Source: Vitellaria paradoxa
Taxonomy: Eukaryota; Streptophyta; Magnoliopsida; Ericales; Sapotaceae
Reading direction: 5' to 3'
DNA: 64,000 nucleotides
Assembly (NCBI GenBank): GCA_019916065.1
Contig: CM034244.1
Location: 34,843,433 to 34,907,432 of the forward strand
Shown: piece after piece, positions 34,835-47,600 of the stretch
Layout of the letters: every line of letters starts with the position of its first letter
Position numbering within the stretch: position 1 is the stretch's first letter
Notes under the pieces: generated by a model
Database searches by the model: none
What the model was told of the DNA's origin: nothing
What the model saw: the letters and a program-made list of their open reading frames with translations, nothing else
Made by a program: the position numbers and the translations under genes

Positions 34835-37800
34835 TGTAGTTACAAATCTTGTTGCGCTTCATCCCCAAGCATTAAACATCCCCAAATTTGATGGTATTAA
34901 TTTCTCTGAGTGGTGTAAGCAAGTCCAATTTATTTTGGGAGTTCTAGATCTTAATATATGTCTTCTCGTTAATGAACCCGCTACTATTATTGATGAAAAC
35001 AGCAAGATTGATAAAACCACTCATATGGCATGGTTTAGATCCAATAAACTGAGCCTAATATTTTTGCGTATGACCATTACTGTAAACATTAAAACATCTC
35101 TCCCTGAAACGAAATATGCTAAGGGATATCTTAATAATATTAAGGAACGTTTTCGATCCGCTAATAAATCACTTGCTGGAAAACTTATGACTGAACTAAC
35201 CACTATGCGTTTTGATGGTACGCATACCATGAATGAACATATTATTGAAATGATCAATCTGGCTACAAAATTAAGGACTTTAGGCATGACTGTGGATGTG
35301 TCTTTTCTTGTCCCAATTTATTCTAAACTCTTTATCTCTAGAATGTGGACCTTTTAAGATCAATTATAAAACTATTAAGTATAAGTGGAATGTAAATGAG
35401 CTATAAACTATGTTGGTCCAAGAGGAAGGAAGAATTAAGTAGCAGAATGGTCACGTAGCGCATTTGATGGTGAAAATGAGGCGCTAGAAAGAAGAAAGCT
35501 GGAAAAGGCATTAAGCATGGCCAATCCAAGCTAGATGATTCTGATCAATCTGCCTCTAAAAAGGAAAAAAGTGTAAAATATCACTTTTGTAAAAAGAGTG
35601 GACATTTTCAGAAAGATTGCCTGAAACATAAGGTATGGTTTGAAAAGAAAGGTAAGCTTATGGCTTTAGTATTTTTTTGAATCAAACCTAATTGATGTTT
35701 CTTCTAATACTTGGTGGATTGATTCTGGTTCAAGCACTCATGTTTCAAACTCGATGCAGGGATAACTTATAACCCGAACTGCAAAACTAAATGAAGCTTT
35801 TCTTTTCATGGGAAACCGAGCGAAAGCCTCAGTTGAAGCCATTGGAACCTTTTGCTTACTTTTGAATTTCGGATTTTGCTTAGATTTAGCTAATACACTT
35901 TATGTTCATTCCATTTCTCAGAACTTGATTTCATTACCAAAACTTGCTACTAGTGGTTTTTCATTTGAATTCAATAATAACACTTTCAGTTTGTTTAAGA
36001 ATTCTTGTTGGTTCTGGAATTTTGGTGAATAGCTTATTTCAAATTAATCTTGAACTCTCTTTCTCTGAATCTCTCATTACTTTGCATCATAAGATTGAAA
36101 CTAAACGTGACTTACCTGATAAGCACTAATCTTACTTGTGGCATAAAAGATTAAGGCACATATCCAGAAAAAAAAATAGAGAGATTAATAAAAGAATGAA
36201 TTCTCTCAAATATGGATTGTGCTGATTTTGATATGTGTTGACTGTATTAAAGGTAAACAGACCAAACATACAAAGAAATAAGCCACAAGAAATACCCAGC
36301 TTCTTAAAATAATACATATAGATATATGTTGACCTTTTGATTGCGCTGATTTTGATATGTGTTGACTGTATTAAAGGTAAACAGACCAAACATGCAAAGA
36401 AATGAGCCACAATAAGTACTCAGCTTCTAGAAATAATACATACAGATATATGTAGACCTTTTGATGTTCCATCTTTTGGTGGAAAAAAATACTTCATTAC
36501 CTTTATTAATGATTTTTCACGTTATTGCTACTTATATTTATTGCATGATAAATCTTATTTTGTTAATGTTGTTGAAGTATGCATAACTAAGGTTGAAAAA
36601 CAATTAGGTAAAAAACATTAGATTTGATTGTGGTGATGAATTTTATGGTAGATATGATAAAATGGGGTAGCGCCCGAGACTTTTTGCTAAACTCCTTGAA
36701 CGTTTGGGTATTTGCGCACTGTACACAATGCTAGGTAAACCTTGGTAAAATAGTGTAGTTGAAAGGCGTAATCGTACCCTTATGGATATGGTTAAGAGTA
36801 TGATTAGTAATATAAGATTACCTACATCCTTATGTACGTATGCTCTTAAAAACTGTTGTGTATGTTCTAAATAGGGTTCCTAGTAAGACAGTTTCAAAGA
36901 CATCTTTTGAACTACAAAAATGATGGAAACCCAGTATAAGGCGTTTACGTGTTTGGGATTGTCTAGCAGAAGTAAAAATTTATAATCCACATGAAAAGAA
37001 ACTGGATCTTAGAACAATTACTTGTTTCTTTATTGGGAATGCAGAAAAATAAAAAAGATATAAATTTTACTGTCCTAACTATAGTACAAGAATTGTTGAA
37101 ACCAAAAATACTAGATTCATTGAAAATAGTGACGTTAGTGGGAGTAATAAAGTTAGGGATGCAATCATTCAAGAAATCAGAGTACAACTTCCCTTACTTC
37201 TGATTCATAACAGTCCTGTGTGTTTCTAATGATGTTGATACAATCAACAATAATGAATAACAAATGAATGATCAGTAACCTGAAAATTTTGATAATGAGA
37301 TTATAACCATTGACCCTATTATAGGTGCATCACAGGAAATAGCATTAAGAAGATCTCTTAAAAATAAGAGACCTGCTATTTCAGATGACTATGTGGTGTA
37401 TTTATAAGAATCTGAGTATAATGTTGAGAGTACCGATGATTCGATTACATATTTGGAAGCCATTAATAGTAATGATTCTGTTAAATGGATTGATACTATG
37501 AATGATGAAATAAAATTTATGGACTCCAATAAGGTTTGAGAGTTAGTCGAATTGCCTTAAGGACATAAAAAAGTCGAATGTAAATGGGTTTTAGAACCAA
37601 ATGCGATTCAAAAAGTAATATCGAATGAAATAAAACTAGACTTGTAGCCAAAGGTTTTAATCAACGTGAAGGCATTAATTATAATGAGACCTTATCTCCT
37701 GTATCAAATAAAGACTCTTTAAGAATCATTTTAGCACTGGTAGCTTATTTTGATCCAGAGCTGCACCAAATGGATGTAAAGACAGCTTTTCTTAAATGGG

Positions 37801-39392
37801 CATTTAGAAGAAGAAGTTTATATGACACAACCAGAGGCTTCATAAAAGAAGGAAAGGAAAACATGGTCTGTTTGTTAAAGTAATCAATATATTGACTTAA
37901 ACAAGCTTCCCGACAATGGTATCTTAAGTTTCATAACATTATTACTTCATTTAGGTTTAGGGAAAACACTATTGATTGATGTATATAACTGAAGACTAGT
38001 GGAAGCAAATTTCTATTTTTAGTACTGTATGTTGATGACTTACTTATAACTAGCAGTGACCTTGGTTTACTATGGAAAACTAAAGATTTTCTTTTCGAAA
38101 AACCTTGAAATGAAGGATATGGAAGAGGCATCCTTTGTGATAGGAATAGAAATATTCTGAGATAGATCACGTGGGTTGTTGGGATTGTCTCAGAAGCCTA
38201 CATTAAAAAAAGTTTTAAAAAGATTTAATATACATAATTGTGGTTCCACCATTGTTCCAATCTAAAAGAGAGGTAAGTTCAGCTTAAGTCAATGTCCTCA
38301 AAATGAATTGAAACGTAAAAGTATGAAAGATATTTCTTATATTTCTATTATTAGGAGTTTGATGTATGTATAGGTTTGCACTAGGCCAGATATTAGTTTT
38401 GCTATTGGAATGTTAAGCAGACACTAAAGTAATCCAGAACTTGATCATTGGCAAGCTGTAAAGAAAGTTTTAAGATATTTGCAAGGGATAAAAGATTATA
38501 TGCTCACATTTAAGAAGTCTGATCACCTTGAGGTGGTTGATTATTCAGACTCAGATTTTGAAGGATGTGTTGATAGTAGAAAGAACACTTTTGGTTGTGT
38601 TTTCCTCATCGCAAGAGGGGCCATTTCATGGAAAAGTGTTAAGTAGAATATTATTGCATCATCCACTATAGAAGCTGAGTTCATTGCTTGCTTTGAGGCT
38701 ACAAATCATATATTATGGCTGTGAAATTTTATTTCAGGGTTAGGAATTATAGATTCTTAATCTAAGCCCTTGAAAATTTACTGTACTAATTTTACAATAG
38801 TTTTCTTTTTAAAGAATGATAGGTATACTAAGGCGGCCAAGCACATTGAGTTAAAATACCTATTTGTTAAAGAAAAAGTTCAGAAAAAACGAATGTTAAT
38901 TGAACACATTAGTACGGGTGTTAACATAGCAGATCCACTTATGAAAGGCTATCTCCAAAGACATTTATACAGTATGCTGAAAAGATGGGTCTTGAGAATA
39001 GCAAATAAATTAATTAGCTTATAGATTATATAGTGCTTGTTTACTTGACATTACATTTTCTGATATCTGTGAAAGATTTTTTGAATTTATAAATTTCTGT
39101 CTTGCAATACGTACATGCAAGTGAATTATTTAATGTGATAGAAATAGTCATGAAAACGACATCATTGGATCATTAATGATAACTTACTACATAAACCTTG
39201 TTAAATAAGTCACTGATGACGTAATACATAGAAGGAACCATACTCTTGAAATAGTATGGAACTACCATAACTCTCATTAATGATTTATTTAATTAAGGTA
39301 AGCCATTGAGATAACTTTTCTAATGTTATTGTGCGCCTTAAGTTTTCTATATCAATTTATGATTGTAGGATTATTATACAAAAGTAGGAGAT
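34835..39392 (+). mobile_element. Ty1/Copia retrotransposon remnant, all domains, many stops
   Basis: Domains in Copia order: UBN2-type gag (34871-35340; LNNIKERFRSANKSLAGKLM); zinc knuckle near 35575 with its first Cys changed (KYHFCKKSGHFQKDC); protease at about 35710 (WWIDSGSSTHVSN); GAG-pre-integrase near 36130 (LWHKRLRH); integrase 36470-36850; reverse transcriptase with RLVAKGFNQ, ELHQMDVKTAFL (about 37640-37795) and YVDDLLIT (about 38030); RNase H near 38670 (AEFIACFEATNHILW); C-terminal GVNIADPLMKGYL (about 38925). Frameshifts and stops are frequent. The polypurine tract AAAAGTAGGAGAT abuts the presumed 3' LTR at 39393. Integrase before RT makes it Copia, not Gypsy. Confidence 0.9.
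36215..36462 (+). repeat. 124-bp tandem duplication inside the Copia pre-integrase/integrase region
   Basis: Units 36215-36338 and 36339-36462 share GCTGATTTTGATATGTGTTG and AAAGGTAAACAGACCAAACA at exactly 124-bp spacing. 124 is not divisible by three, so the duplication alone breaks the polyprotein frame. Confidence 0.9.
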
Positions 39393-39870
39393 TGTTGGAA
39401 TTAATTAATATTTAATTCCCACAAATTAGTGTCCTAATTAAAATAGTCCATATAAGAATCCAAATTTGATAAGTAATTGTTTAGAAAGTTATTATTGACA
39501 AAAGATTGTGAGTTAATTTCCTAACTATTTCTTACTTTGATGGACGATAGAGATTAAATGACTAATTAGGAGATTAGATGCTTTCTTTCCTTATAAATAG
39601 TGAATGAATTCCATCAATTCATACACATTAAAAATTATAATACATCAAGGTTTATAGGGTAAGAGAAAAAAACCCTAATTTTCGAAAAGGTTTTATTTTG
39701 TTGAAGGAGAAGATTCAAGAATAGTAATTTTGAAGTAACTTCCACATTTAGATTTTCATAATAATAGCTTAAGGTATATGTTCTTGATTATATTGTGTAA
39801 GTAGGTAAAATATGTGAATATCATGAAAATTAAAATTCTATATATTTAATTAAATATTATATGTTAATTT
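39393..39870 (+). repeat. Presumed 3' LTR of the Copia element
   Basis: Starts TGTTGGAATTAATTAATATT directly after the polypurine tract, a common Copia LTR beginning. It contains a TATAAATAG promoter-like box near 39591 and a downstream AAACCCTAATTTTCG region. The 3' boundary is uncertain and no matching 5' LTR was recognised. Confidence 0.6.
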
Positions 39871-39929
39871 AGTTATAAACTTACATCTTTATCAATGATT
39901 ATTAAAAATATGATCAAGAAAACTTATTT

Positions 39930-40500
39930 TTGAAAATTTGAAAATAAACTAACACATATCTAAAGACTATGAACCAATGCAAGCAAGTTTTCACTTTGCA
40001 TTCATGGATCTATTCACGTTTTGTCAATAATAATAATCCACCCTTCATTACTACGTTAGATTTTAGATTAGGAATAAAATCTAAGGTAACGTGGATATAA
40101 TAATAAAATAGTGAATAAAAAAAGAATAAGGAAAGATAATGAACTCCATTAAGCAATCTTCGAAAGAACTGCAATATATTTGCAATAAAATCACAACTTG
40201 AATCCAATGTAATGCAAAGATGCTCTCAAACTTAATCTTTTTCTCTATAAAAATGGAATCTTAAAATTGGAAAATAACGTATACGACTGCTTTAGCAAAG
40301 TAGGTATTTATAGAAGAAAAGTTTTAACCTAAACCTAATTTTCTCCGTATAGTAAAGGCTACTGCCATCCAGATGGCAAAGAAGAAACAAAGCCATTTAA
40401 TTTGAATCTTTAGACTCCTAGTAATCATCACTTTGTTATCAGAGCAGTAGGATCTTCTTTTTCAGCTCCTTCTCTTTCTTCATCATCTACTATTATAAGT
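39930..40500 (+). mobile_element. Possible second Copia LTR fragment with tRNA-Met primer-binding site
   Basis: TTATCAGAGCA at 40436-40446 resembles the Copia primer-binding site (TGGTATCAGAGCA, complementary to initiator tRNA-Met), preceded by a 'CATCA' end and followed by a TTTTCAGCTCC leader. The upstream 0.5 kb could be the LTR. No internal domains follow, because the LOX fragment begins at 40638. Weak call. Confidence 0.35.
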
Positions 40501-40637
40501 TCTGGGTATTTACTGCACGATGGAACCAAATTTAATCTTTTAAATAAAAAGTAAATAAAATTATCATAGTGACATAATTTATGCAAAAATTAATAACATG
40601 AATTAGAACTTGTAATTATATTTTTCAAGTGTAATCA

Positions 40638-40792
40638 TCTACTACTGCCGTTAAAGCCATAGTTGCGGTCAAAGTTACAGTTAGTGCATGGATTCTTATC
40701 AAACCTTGGACTCAGCCATGATCTCGATGACGTTACCGACTTGTTCGGTAAATCAATTTTTTTGGAGATTCTTAGCACACAACTTGATCACA
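40638..40792 (+). pseudogene. LOX pseudo-exon 1 (third copy)
   Basis: Encodes a PLAT start (GFLSNLGLSHDLDDVTDLFG) but has an extra base near 40686, so the Val-rich strand and the GFLSNLG block are in different frames. The transit-peptide part is absent. The donor, GTAAG in the other copies, is GCAAGT here. Confidence 0.85.
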
Positions 40793-41679
40793 GCAAGTAT
40801 TTGAACTTTTTTTTCCCCTTTCTTTTAATGTTTCCAATTGGGTTGCTTGCCTTTGTAATTATATTTCTAATTCATATATTACTTTCAATTGATACATGTT
40901 GGGATGGACTTTTCAAAAGTAGACCACACTGGCTGAACCAGTTCGATCCATCAACTAAAATTGTTCAAATTTTCAAACCAGTTGTGACTTCAATAGAACC
41001 AGCCTCTTCAATACTGTGATAAAATAGAATACTTTTTGCTCGCATGACAAATTAGCTCCATCTCAAAATCAGTTGTTAGAAACCCTTTGAAAAAAGAAAA
41101 ATATAAATTCATCATGTCACTATTTAGAATTAATTATTTAAAGGATTTATTTCATAAGTATCTAGTGTAGTTTCAGTTTTACATACCTAGACTTAATAAG
41201 TTTCATGAATTTGCACCTAAGCTTTCTAAGATTTGTATTACATTCAGTCAGATCTATTTTGTTAGATTTTTCATATAAAAAGTAACTTTTTATTAATTTA
41301 ATACTATAAAATTATTATACTTTTAGTATTAATATGACCAAATTTAGAATAACTCAATGCTCTAAATTTTTTAAATGAAAAAATTGGCCCCTATATTAAT
41401 TACGGGGGTGTTGGGAGTGTAAAAAATAAAAAAGCTAAAAATTGGTATTGATGTGATATAAAAGTGATACGTAGTGAAATTTTAATCGAAAGAATTTAAA
41501 ATCTTTTAAAGTTTTTGAAATTTTTGAAAAAATTTGGAACACAAACGGTCGTTTTTAAAATAAAAAAATTTGCACTTTTATATTTTAATTTTTTTTTAAA
41601 TTTTGAAGGACAAAAATATTAAATTAACAAAAAATTAAAAAACTAGATACCAAATTAGTTTTTTCCCGTGCCAAAAACA

Positions 41680-41718
<39 letters not shown>
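41680..41718. repeat. (TAA)n microsatellite
   Basis: About 13 uninterrupted ATA/AAT triplets. A similar array is at about 54079-54107. Confidence 0.9.
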
Positions 41719-41841
41719 TTTTTAGTAATCAATTAACAAAAATGGTAACTTTTTCTCTACCCAAACTTATCCTAAACCTAAAATATTGAATTAGAACATA
41801 AGGCATTTTATTGGTCACCGTGTAAGTACTCCCCCAAATTA

Positions 41842-41962
41842 GGGTCTGTTTGGAACACTAAAAAAGTTTTAAAAATTATTAAACATTTTTAAAAATTATT
41901 TACTTTTTTTTCTCATTATATGAATTACAAACTTACAAATTTTATCACTCCAAACAGCTCCC
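41842..41962. mobile_element. Small MITE, GGGTCTGTTTGGA ends
   Basis: About 121 bp. The left end is GGGTCTGTTTGGAACA; the right end reverse-complements to GGGAGCTGTTTGGAGTG. The inverted ends and lack of coding fit a MITE. Related stretches are at about 13848-14000 and 42393-42540. It lies in sequence inserted into the third LOX copy. Confidence 0.6.
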
Positions 41963-42895
41963 TACTTAAGGAATTAAAGTTTAGAGATGTAGTTTCCTTT
42001 GGGTTTAGTTTGAGAAGTAAAAAAGTTAATTTTTTTTTTATAACTAATTAGTAGTTAACTGTTAAAAAATTAATTTTTTTATATTTAAAAAGAAAAAAAA
42101 TTAACTATTAAAAAGTTAACTATTAAAAAATTAATTTTTTCTTTTTCTTTTAATTTTTTATAAATATGTCTCTTAATATTTAAAAAATATAAATTGTAAG
42201 CGAATAAATTTAATTATTTTAAAAAAAATAAAAAATCAATAACGAGTCCCCTACCTTGTGCAAACGGTGCCTCGGTACAGTCATTAAAGCAGGCTTGAGC
42301 TGGGAAACTCAATCCTGCCATGTGTTGTCAACTTCTGAGTTAACTTTCTGACAAAGTTAGGCAGCCTAACCATCACAATATTGATTCCACTTAGATTCCG
42401 TTTGAAACGTTTAAAATTATTAAAATATATTAAAAAAATTTTTAAATTATTTATTTTTTATTTTATTATATAAATTATGAACTTATAATTTTTATTAAAT
42501 TTTATCATATTTTATCACTTTAAACATCTCTTAATTATGATTTGTAATAATTAAAAAAAATTGATTCTCAAATATAAGTAATTTACCATTTACTTTTTCA
42601 TAATTGTAGGATAAAAATTTATAATAAGTATATATATATATATATATATATAAATATGCATTTTTTTTTCATCAAAGCTAATTAAAAATTATAGATCTGA
42701 GTTACTTCCAAAAATAACTTGGTGGCCCTTGTGAAACCTAAATTTTGGTGCTAACTTTCAATGTGTTTTAAATTAAAACCAACTCGATCACATGGAAGGA
42801 CTGTTGCATCTAATTTTGGTACCAACTTTAAGCGTGTTTTAAATACAAACCAACTAGATCACAGGGAAGGACTGTTGCATCCAAGTTTATGGCCC

Positions 42896-43200
42896 ATTTG
42901 GCCGCGCAATTTTGACAGAGAAACTACTGACTTTTGATGTTTTAGTGTCTGACAAATAATTAATTTTTATTATTTTTTTATTTAGTTATAATAATTTCTT
43001 AATTTAAAAATTACGAAAAGTTACTAAAAATTATCAAAAATTATTAAAAATTTTTCTAAACACCCCAAAGTTAAAAAAAAATGTTAAAATTTGTCAAAAA
43101 TTGATACTTATTTCACTAAATATATTAAAAATTATAACTAATAATTTTTAATAAAAAATACCAAAAATTACTAAAAATTGTACTTCCAAGCACCACTTAG
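42896..43200. repeat. Degraded small element inside the third LOX copy
   Basis: Starts GGCCCATTTGGCCGCGCAAT and ends near ACTTCCAAGCACCACTTAG, with modules such as TGACAAATAATTAATTTTTA shared with 52985-53330 in intron 2 of LOX copy 2. Terminal repeats are poorly preserved. Confidence 0.4.
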
Positions 43201-44295
43201 ACTTTCTGTTCCAGTTATTATATAGAATTAGACTTACTGTTTCAATATATATATACATAGAGTTAGATCTAGTCTGGAAAGCAAAAAGCTACCATTTTTT
43301 TTTTTTTTTTTTTTGATAACTGGCTACTTGCTAATTACCAAAAAAAAAAATAGTTCTTTTGTATTTTGGAAGGAAAACAATTAATTGTTTTAGTAGCAAG
43401 ATTTTTAACTTATTGTTAATTAAACATTTTTGCCTTTCATGATTAAAAAAAAATTAAAATATAAGAGGATACATTTAGCCAATAAAAAAAAAAAAATTGA
43501 GATGCTAGAAGCTAACATTTTTCAAACGGATCCTTAATAACATTTACTTTTCAATTTCTCAAGTATTGAAACGAGGGATGAAAATAGAGCTATTCAGATT
43601 GATTTGTTTGACAAATATTTATTTTTGCCCTCTCATATTAGAAATGCTTTGAAAATGCAAATTTTATATAATTTTTTCTCTTTCCTACAAGTGTTAAACT
43701 TTATTTAAAAGTAGCAAAATGCCATCTTAGCAGATCTCTATATTTTCTATTAAAATTAAAATAATTAGAATTTTTAGTCTCTATTTTAATTTTAATTTAT
43801 TTAAATATTTATGTTAATAAATAAAAATAGTAAATTTACGTATAAATAGTAATTACATTTTATATTTTAGAAAAAAACAAGTAAGCAAGTAATTCAATCA
43901 ATTACTTCTTTTGGTTAATTAAATAAAACAAAAATGAGCATAAATACATTATTGTACTTTTTGTCAACAATAAATTAACCTATTTTAATATCAAATTATT
44001 GAGGTCCCATTAATTTATTTTTAAATGCAATAATTTCAATTTAACCTTATTTAATATTTATAAAATCAACATTATAATATAAGTAATATAGTCGAGAATT
44101 CTTTCAATAGCGCTTAACTAATTAGAGTCTCCTGTACAATAATAATTGCAAAATGACAGTTTGACAAGATTTCAAGTCTAACAACTATTGAAAATAAAAT
44201 AAATTAATTATTGAGCAAACCAATTTTAAAGCTTAATTTAATGTTGTTTAAAACGTAAATTTGTAAAAATTAAATTGGCTTGTGAATTTATATTT

Positions 44296-46201
44296 TGTCA
44301 CGCCCCGAGTTTCACAACCAAATATGCGAACAAAAAATACATATTATATCATTTAATAATTTTTTCTGTCCCACATTAAAGCCATACACGCACACACTAT
44401 GGAGCAAGGAATATAAAAATAAATAAAACTAAACTTTAAATTTATATAAATGCCTTAATTAAAATCAACTAGACAACAAAACTCCAAAACTAAACCCAAC
44501 CAATCTCTAAAAAAAAAAATTAACATTTACCTCAAAATAGAGGTTTATCACAATCCACTAAAATAATTGTTGAGAGTCTAAAATAATTACATAAAAGTAA
44601 TGAATAAAACTTAATTCCTATACTCAGAAGATCTAGCGCGTGACTCAAATTCATTACTTACATCACAAGCTGTAAGGGGATGAGCACTAATACCACATGT
44701 GCTTAGAACTCCAATAATAATAATATAGATGCAGTATGCCCTAGCAAGCTACTAAGTGAAATAATTATGCACAAATAGCAACTTCAAACAAGAAATTTAA
44801 ATTTATTTATCAATTTCTTTTCATTACAATCAAATGTATTTATACACCACATAACACATAAAAAAAATCAATTTGATTTTAAGGTACTGCTGCTTGGTTG
44901 TCCCGTAGAAACAAGACCCAACCAATATACATCATTCTTCGATATCTACTTGGTTGTCTCGTAGAAAACAAGACCCAACCAATATACACCATCCTTCGGT
45001 GTTTGCTTTCTAGACCGAAATCTTAGAAATATAATATGCCACCTTTAGGCATCTGCTCGTTCGTCGGTTACTAGCCTACTAGAATCGATAACCAACCCCT
45101 GCGCGAGTTCGGGACTTTCAACTCTTGGGTACGTATACTCGATATTTCAGTACCCCTCAACCCAAACAAAACACAAAATTTAAAATTTTACTTTAAATTC
45201 ACATCAAATAATTTTTTTTTTCCAAATTTAAACTTTATTATTCATTTATGTATCAACACATTAAATAACCTACTTTAAGCATATTAAATAAACAACCGTA
45301 TAGGTAAAAATCACGATGCACATATACACATGTATCTAATTAATGCATACAAACCTTTTTGATTGTTCAAGCAAGCATTTACATTAATTCAATCAGTTTA
45401 AAAAAAAAAAAAAAAACTGAATGCCCAGCAAACCTTAATGGCGTCCTATTATGCAGTACACGTTGGGCGTCCCAAAGCCCCCCCTTTTGAATTAACTTCA
45501 ATCACGTTTATCCAGCAACATTAATTGACACTAAAGAGGCATAATAACATATATAACTTATTCACACGTTTCCAATTTAGTCATGAACCTGCACATTTCA
45601 TATATATATATATATATATATGGATGTATATCAAATTAATGATTTCGCTCCAAATCAATCAATGTGCAAACAAAAAGAAAAAAATTTCAAACATTAAATT
45701 TCGATTCATGAACTGTGGCATTAACTAATATATATATATATATATATAATTACATCGACGTCACCACCTTACCCGTAAACAAATTAATGAGTATATATAT
45801 ATATATATATATCTATACATATACATAGATCAATAAAGGTTCGCCCCTTACCTTTGTAGTAACGGAAAAAAAAAATGTGGCAAATAAGAAGCTGCGGCTT
45901 CTTCTCCTCTCCCCCCTTTTTCTCTTTCTTTAGGGTTTTTTTTTTTAATAAAATAATACAGCAATATATATACATATAGTAGTAAAATTTTAACCTAACC
46001 AATCTAATTATTTACCTATTCCCATAGGTTTAGGAAAATTACACCATTCTTTCTAAAATTAAAAATCTTTTCAAATATAACCCAAAATTAATTTTTTTAA
46101 ATAAAATCTAAAAATTTCAAATCATTAAATTTAAATAGCAAATTAAATTTATCAAGTAAAAAATTTTAAATTAAATTAAATAAAAAATCTGGATTATTAC
46201 A
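44296..46201. mobile_element. Probable solo LTR (1.9 kb) with 5-bp TSD
   Basis: Begins TGTCACGCCCCGAG and ends ATTATTACA, so the outer dinucleotides are TG...CA. It is flanked by TATTT at 44291-44295 and 46202-46206. Removing it rejoins GAATTTA-TATTT-ATTTTAAATT, matching the uninterrupted paralogous intron of LOX copy 2 (near 52086-52102). No retroviral-type protein domains lie inside. It has an internal tandem repeat near 44890-44995 (GGTTGTCCCGTAGAAA / GGTTGTCTCGTAGAAA). TG...CA ends, TSD and empty site together fit a solo LTR, probably Gypsy; the superfamily is inferred. Confidence 0.8.
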
Positions 46202-46559
46202 TATTTATTTTAAATTTTATTAATTACACTAAATAAATACATACATATATATATATATATATATATTTGTCCAAAACAAGGAGAAGATAGTCGCAAGAAA
46301 AGTACATCGGTACAATGTAAAACATTATAATGGGTAATTGTAAAATGGCGGACATTTAAAATTTAAACAAAAGTAAAACTGAGGGATACGTAAGCATAAT
46401 CTATTTAGGGATACTTAAAATTGTGTGATTAATTTTGAAAAAAACTCACTTTAAATAATTTTAGAATATAGTTATATTAGTGATAATTCATGCCCGCAGA
46501 ACTTTGAACAAAATTAATGTTAAGTGTTCGGCAATAATTTTTACCCTCTTCTCCGTTGA

Positions 46560-47010
46560 CTCTTTCTCTACCTTATCCATGGAGATTGCCTGCAAGCCAG
46601 AAATTAGTGAAATAAAGCGATCGGAGTTGGTTCTCGACCAAGGACACTCCGATACTTAAGTCAGTAAATCGTATAAATAACAAGCTCATGTAAACCGAGA
46701 GAGAGAGAGAAGAACATCAGAGAAAAGGAGCCGAAAGAAGAACCCTTACACTGTCTTAGTTTTTGGTATTATAGATGAAGTGTCTGTCTAGCTTTCTGTT
46801 GATTTGACTATTACTTTATTTTGATATGACTTAAAGTAGAGGTGGGTGGCTAACATTAAATACCAGATGATGTAATTATACAACGTAACTAGCAAACTAT
46901 TTAGTCCCAATTTAACTAGAATATACCTCCTGTTCGGGGGGTGCAATTTATGGTCGGTGGACCACTCTTGTGGTTGGGCAAACTATTTTTATGCCTCACA
47001 TTAAGTTTCT
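46560..47010 (+). repeat. Gypsy LTR-like fragment
   Basis: Contains ACTCCGATACTTAAGTCAGTA, a diverged match to TTTCCGATGCTTAAGTCAGTA near 20390, followed by a GAGAGA tract and TATAGATGAAG. It starts right where the LOX intron-1 homology of the third copy ends, so this insertion or rearrangement may mark that breakpoint. Confidence 0.45.
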
Positions 47011-47454
47011 TATATAGTTGAAACTTTCAATAAAAAGTTCAAATCAAAAAAATTATGATAATATATGAGTTTTAATTTTTTTTTCAAAATTTTTGGTCCT
47101 AACAGATACTACATGTGTTTTAGTCTCTCTCTTCAATTAATTTTTAATAAGTACCATAGAAAAAAAAACATAAATTATGGTATTTTAATTTAGAAGATTC
47201 AACTTTCTGGAAATCATAATTAGATAAAATTTAAATTAGAAGTTTTAATTTGTATAAGATATTTACCCTTAAAATACGGTAAAATTTAAAGTATTTAAAT
47301 TATTTTGTGAGATAAATAGTAATGGGTCTATTAAAATAAAATTAAGTGGGAACTTAAAATATAAAAATGATCTCAATTGTTAAATGAAAAAAACAATAAC
47401 TCTTAACGGTTATATATTAGTTTGTGAAAGATAGATATGTAAAAATAATTTCAA

Positions 47455-47600
47455 AAAAGCCTATCATAAAACGTCACAAAATGACGGCCGCCAAAGGTAT
47501 GATAAAGCGTCACTAAAAGTAGTCTTAAATGGTTGTCCATGAGTCACTAAAGGAGCATATAATAACCGTTATGGCGGTCACTAAAAGTAATTTTTTTTCA
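47455..47600. repeat. Possible CACTA-like subterminal fragment
   Basis: Repeated (G)GTCACTAAAAG and ACGGCCGCC/GGCGGTCACTAAAAG motifs resemble, but are not the same as, the TAGCGACCGC/GCGGTCGCTA motifs of the CACTA elements in this window. No terminus found. Confidence 0.3.

Larger units (their letters stand above)
40638..46490 (+). pseudogene. Truncated third LOX copy: exon 1 and intron 1 only
   Basis: Homology to LOX copy 2 begins at TCTACTACTGCCGTTAAAGC (40638). The exon-1 remnant ends at 40792 and is followed by intron-1 sequence in three blocks: about 40793-40893, 43706-44295 (AAAAGTAGCAAAATGCCATC) and 46202-46490 (GAGGGATACGTAAGCATAA). Copy 2 has the same blocks at about 51393-51490, 51495-52086 and 52500-52690. 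The homology stops just before where exon 2 should start. The gaps are later insertions, one a probable solo LTR. With no catalytic exons it cannot make a lipoxygenase. Confidence 0.85.

Noticed and set aside
44296..46201. Open frames inside the solo LTR (for example 45525-45728 and 45784-46002)
   Set aside because: Composition-driven (YIYIYI runs, poly-Lys) with no domain; not genes.
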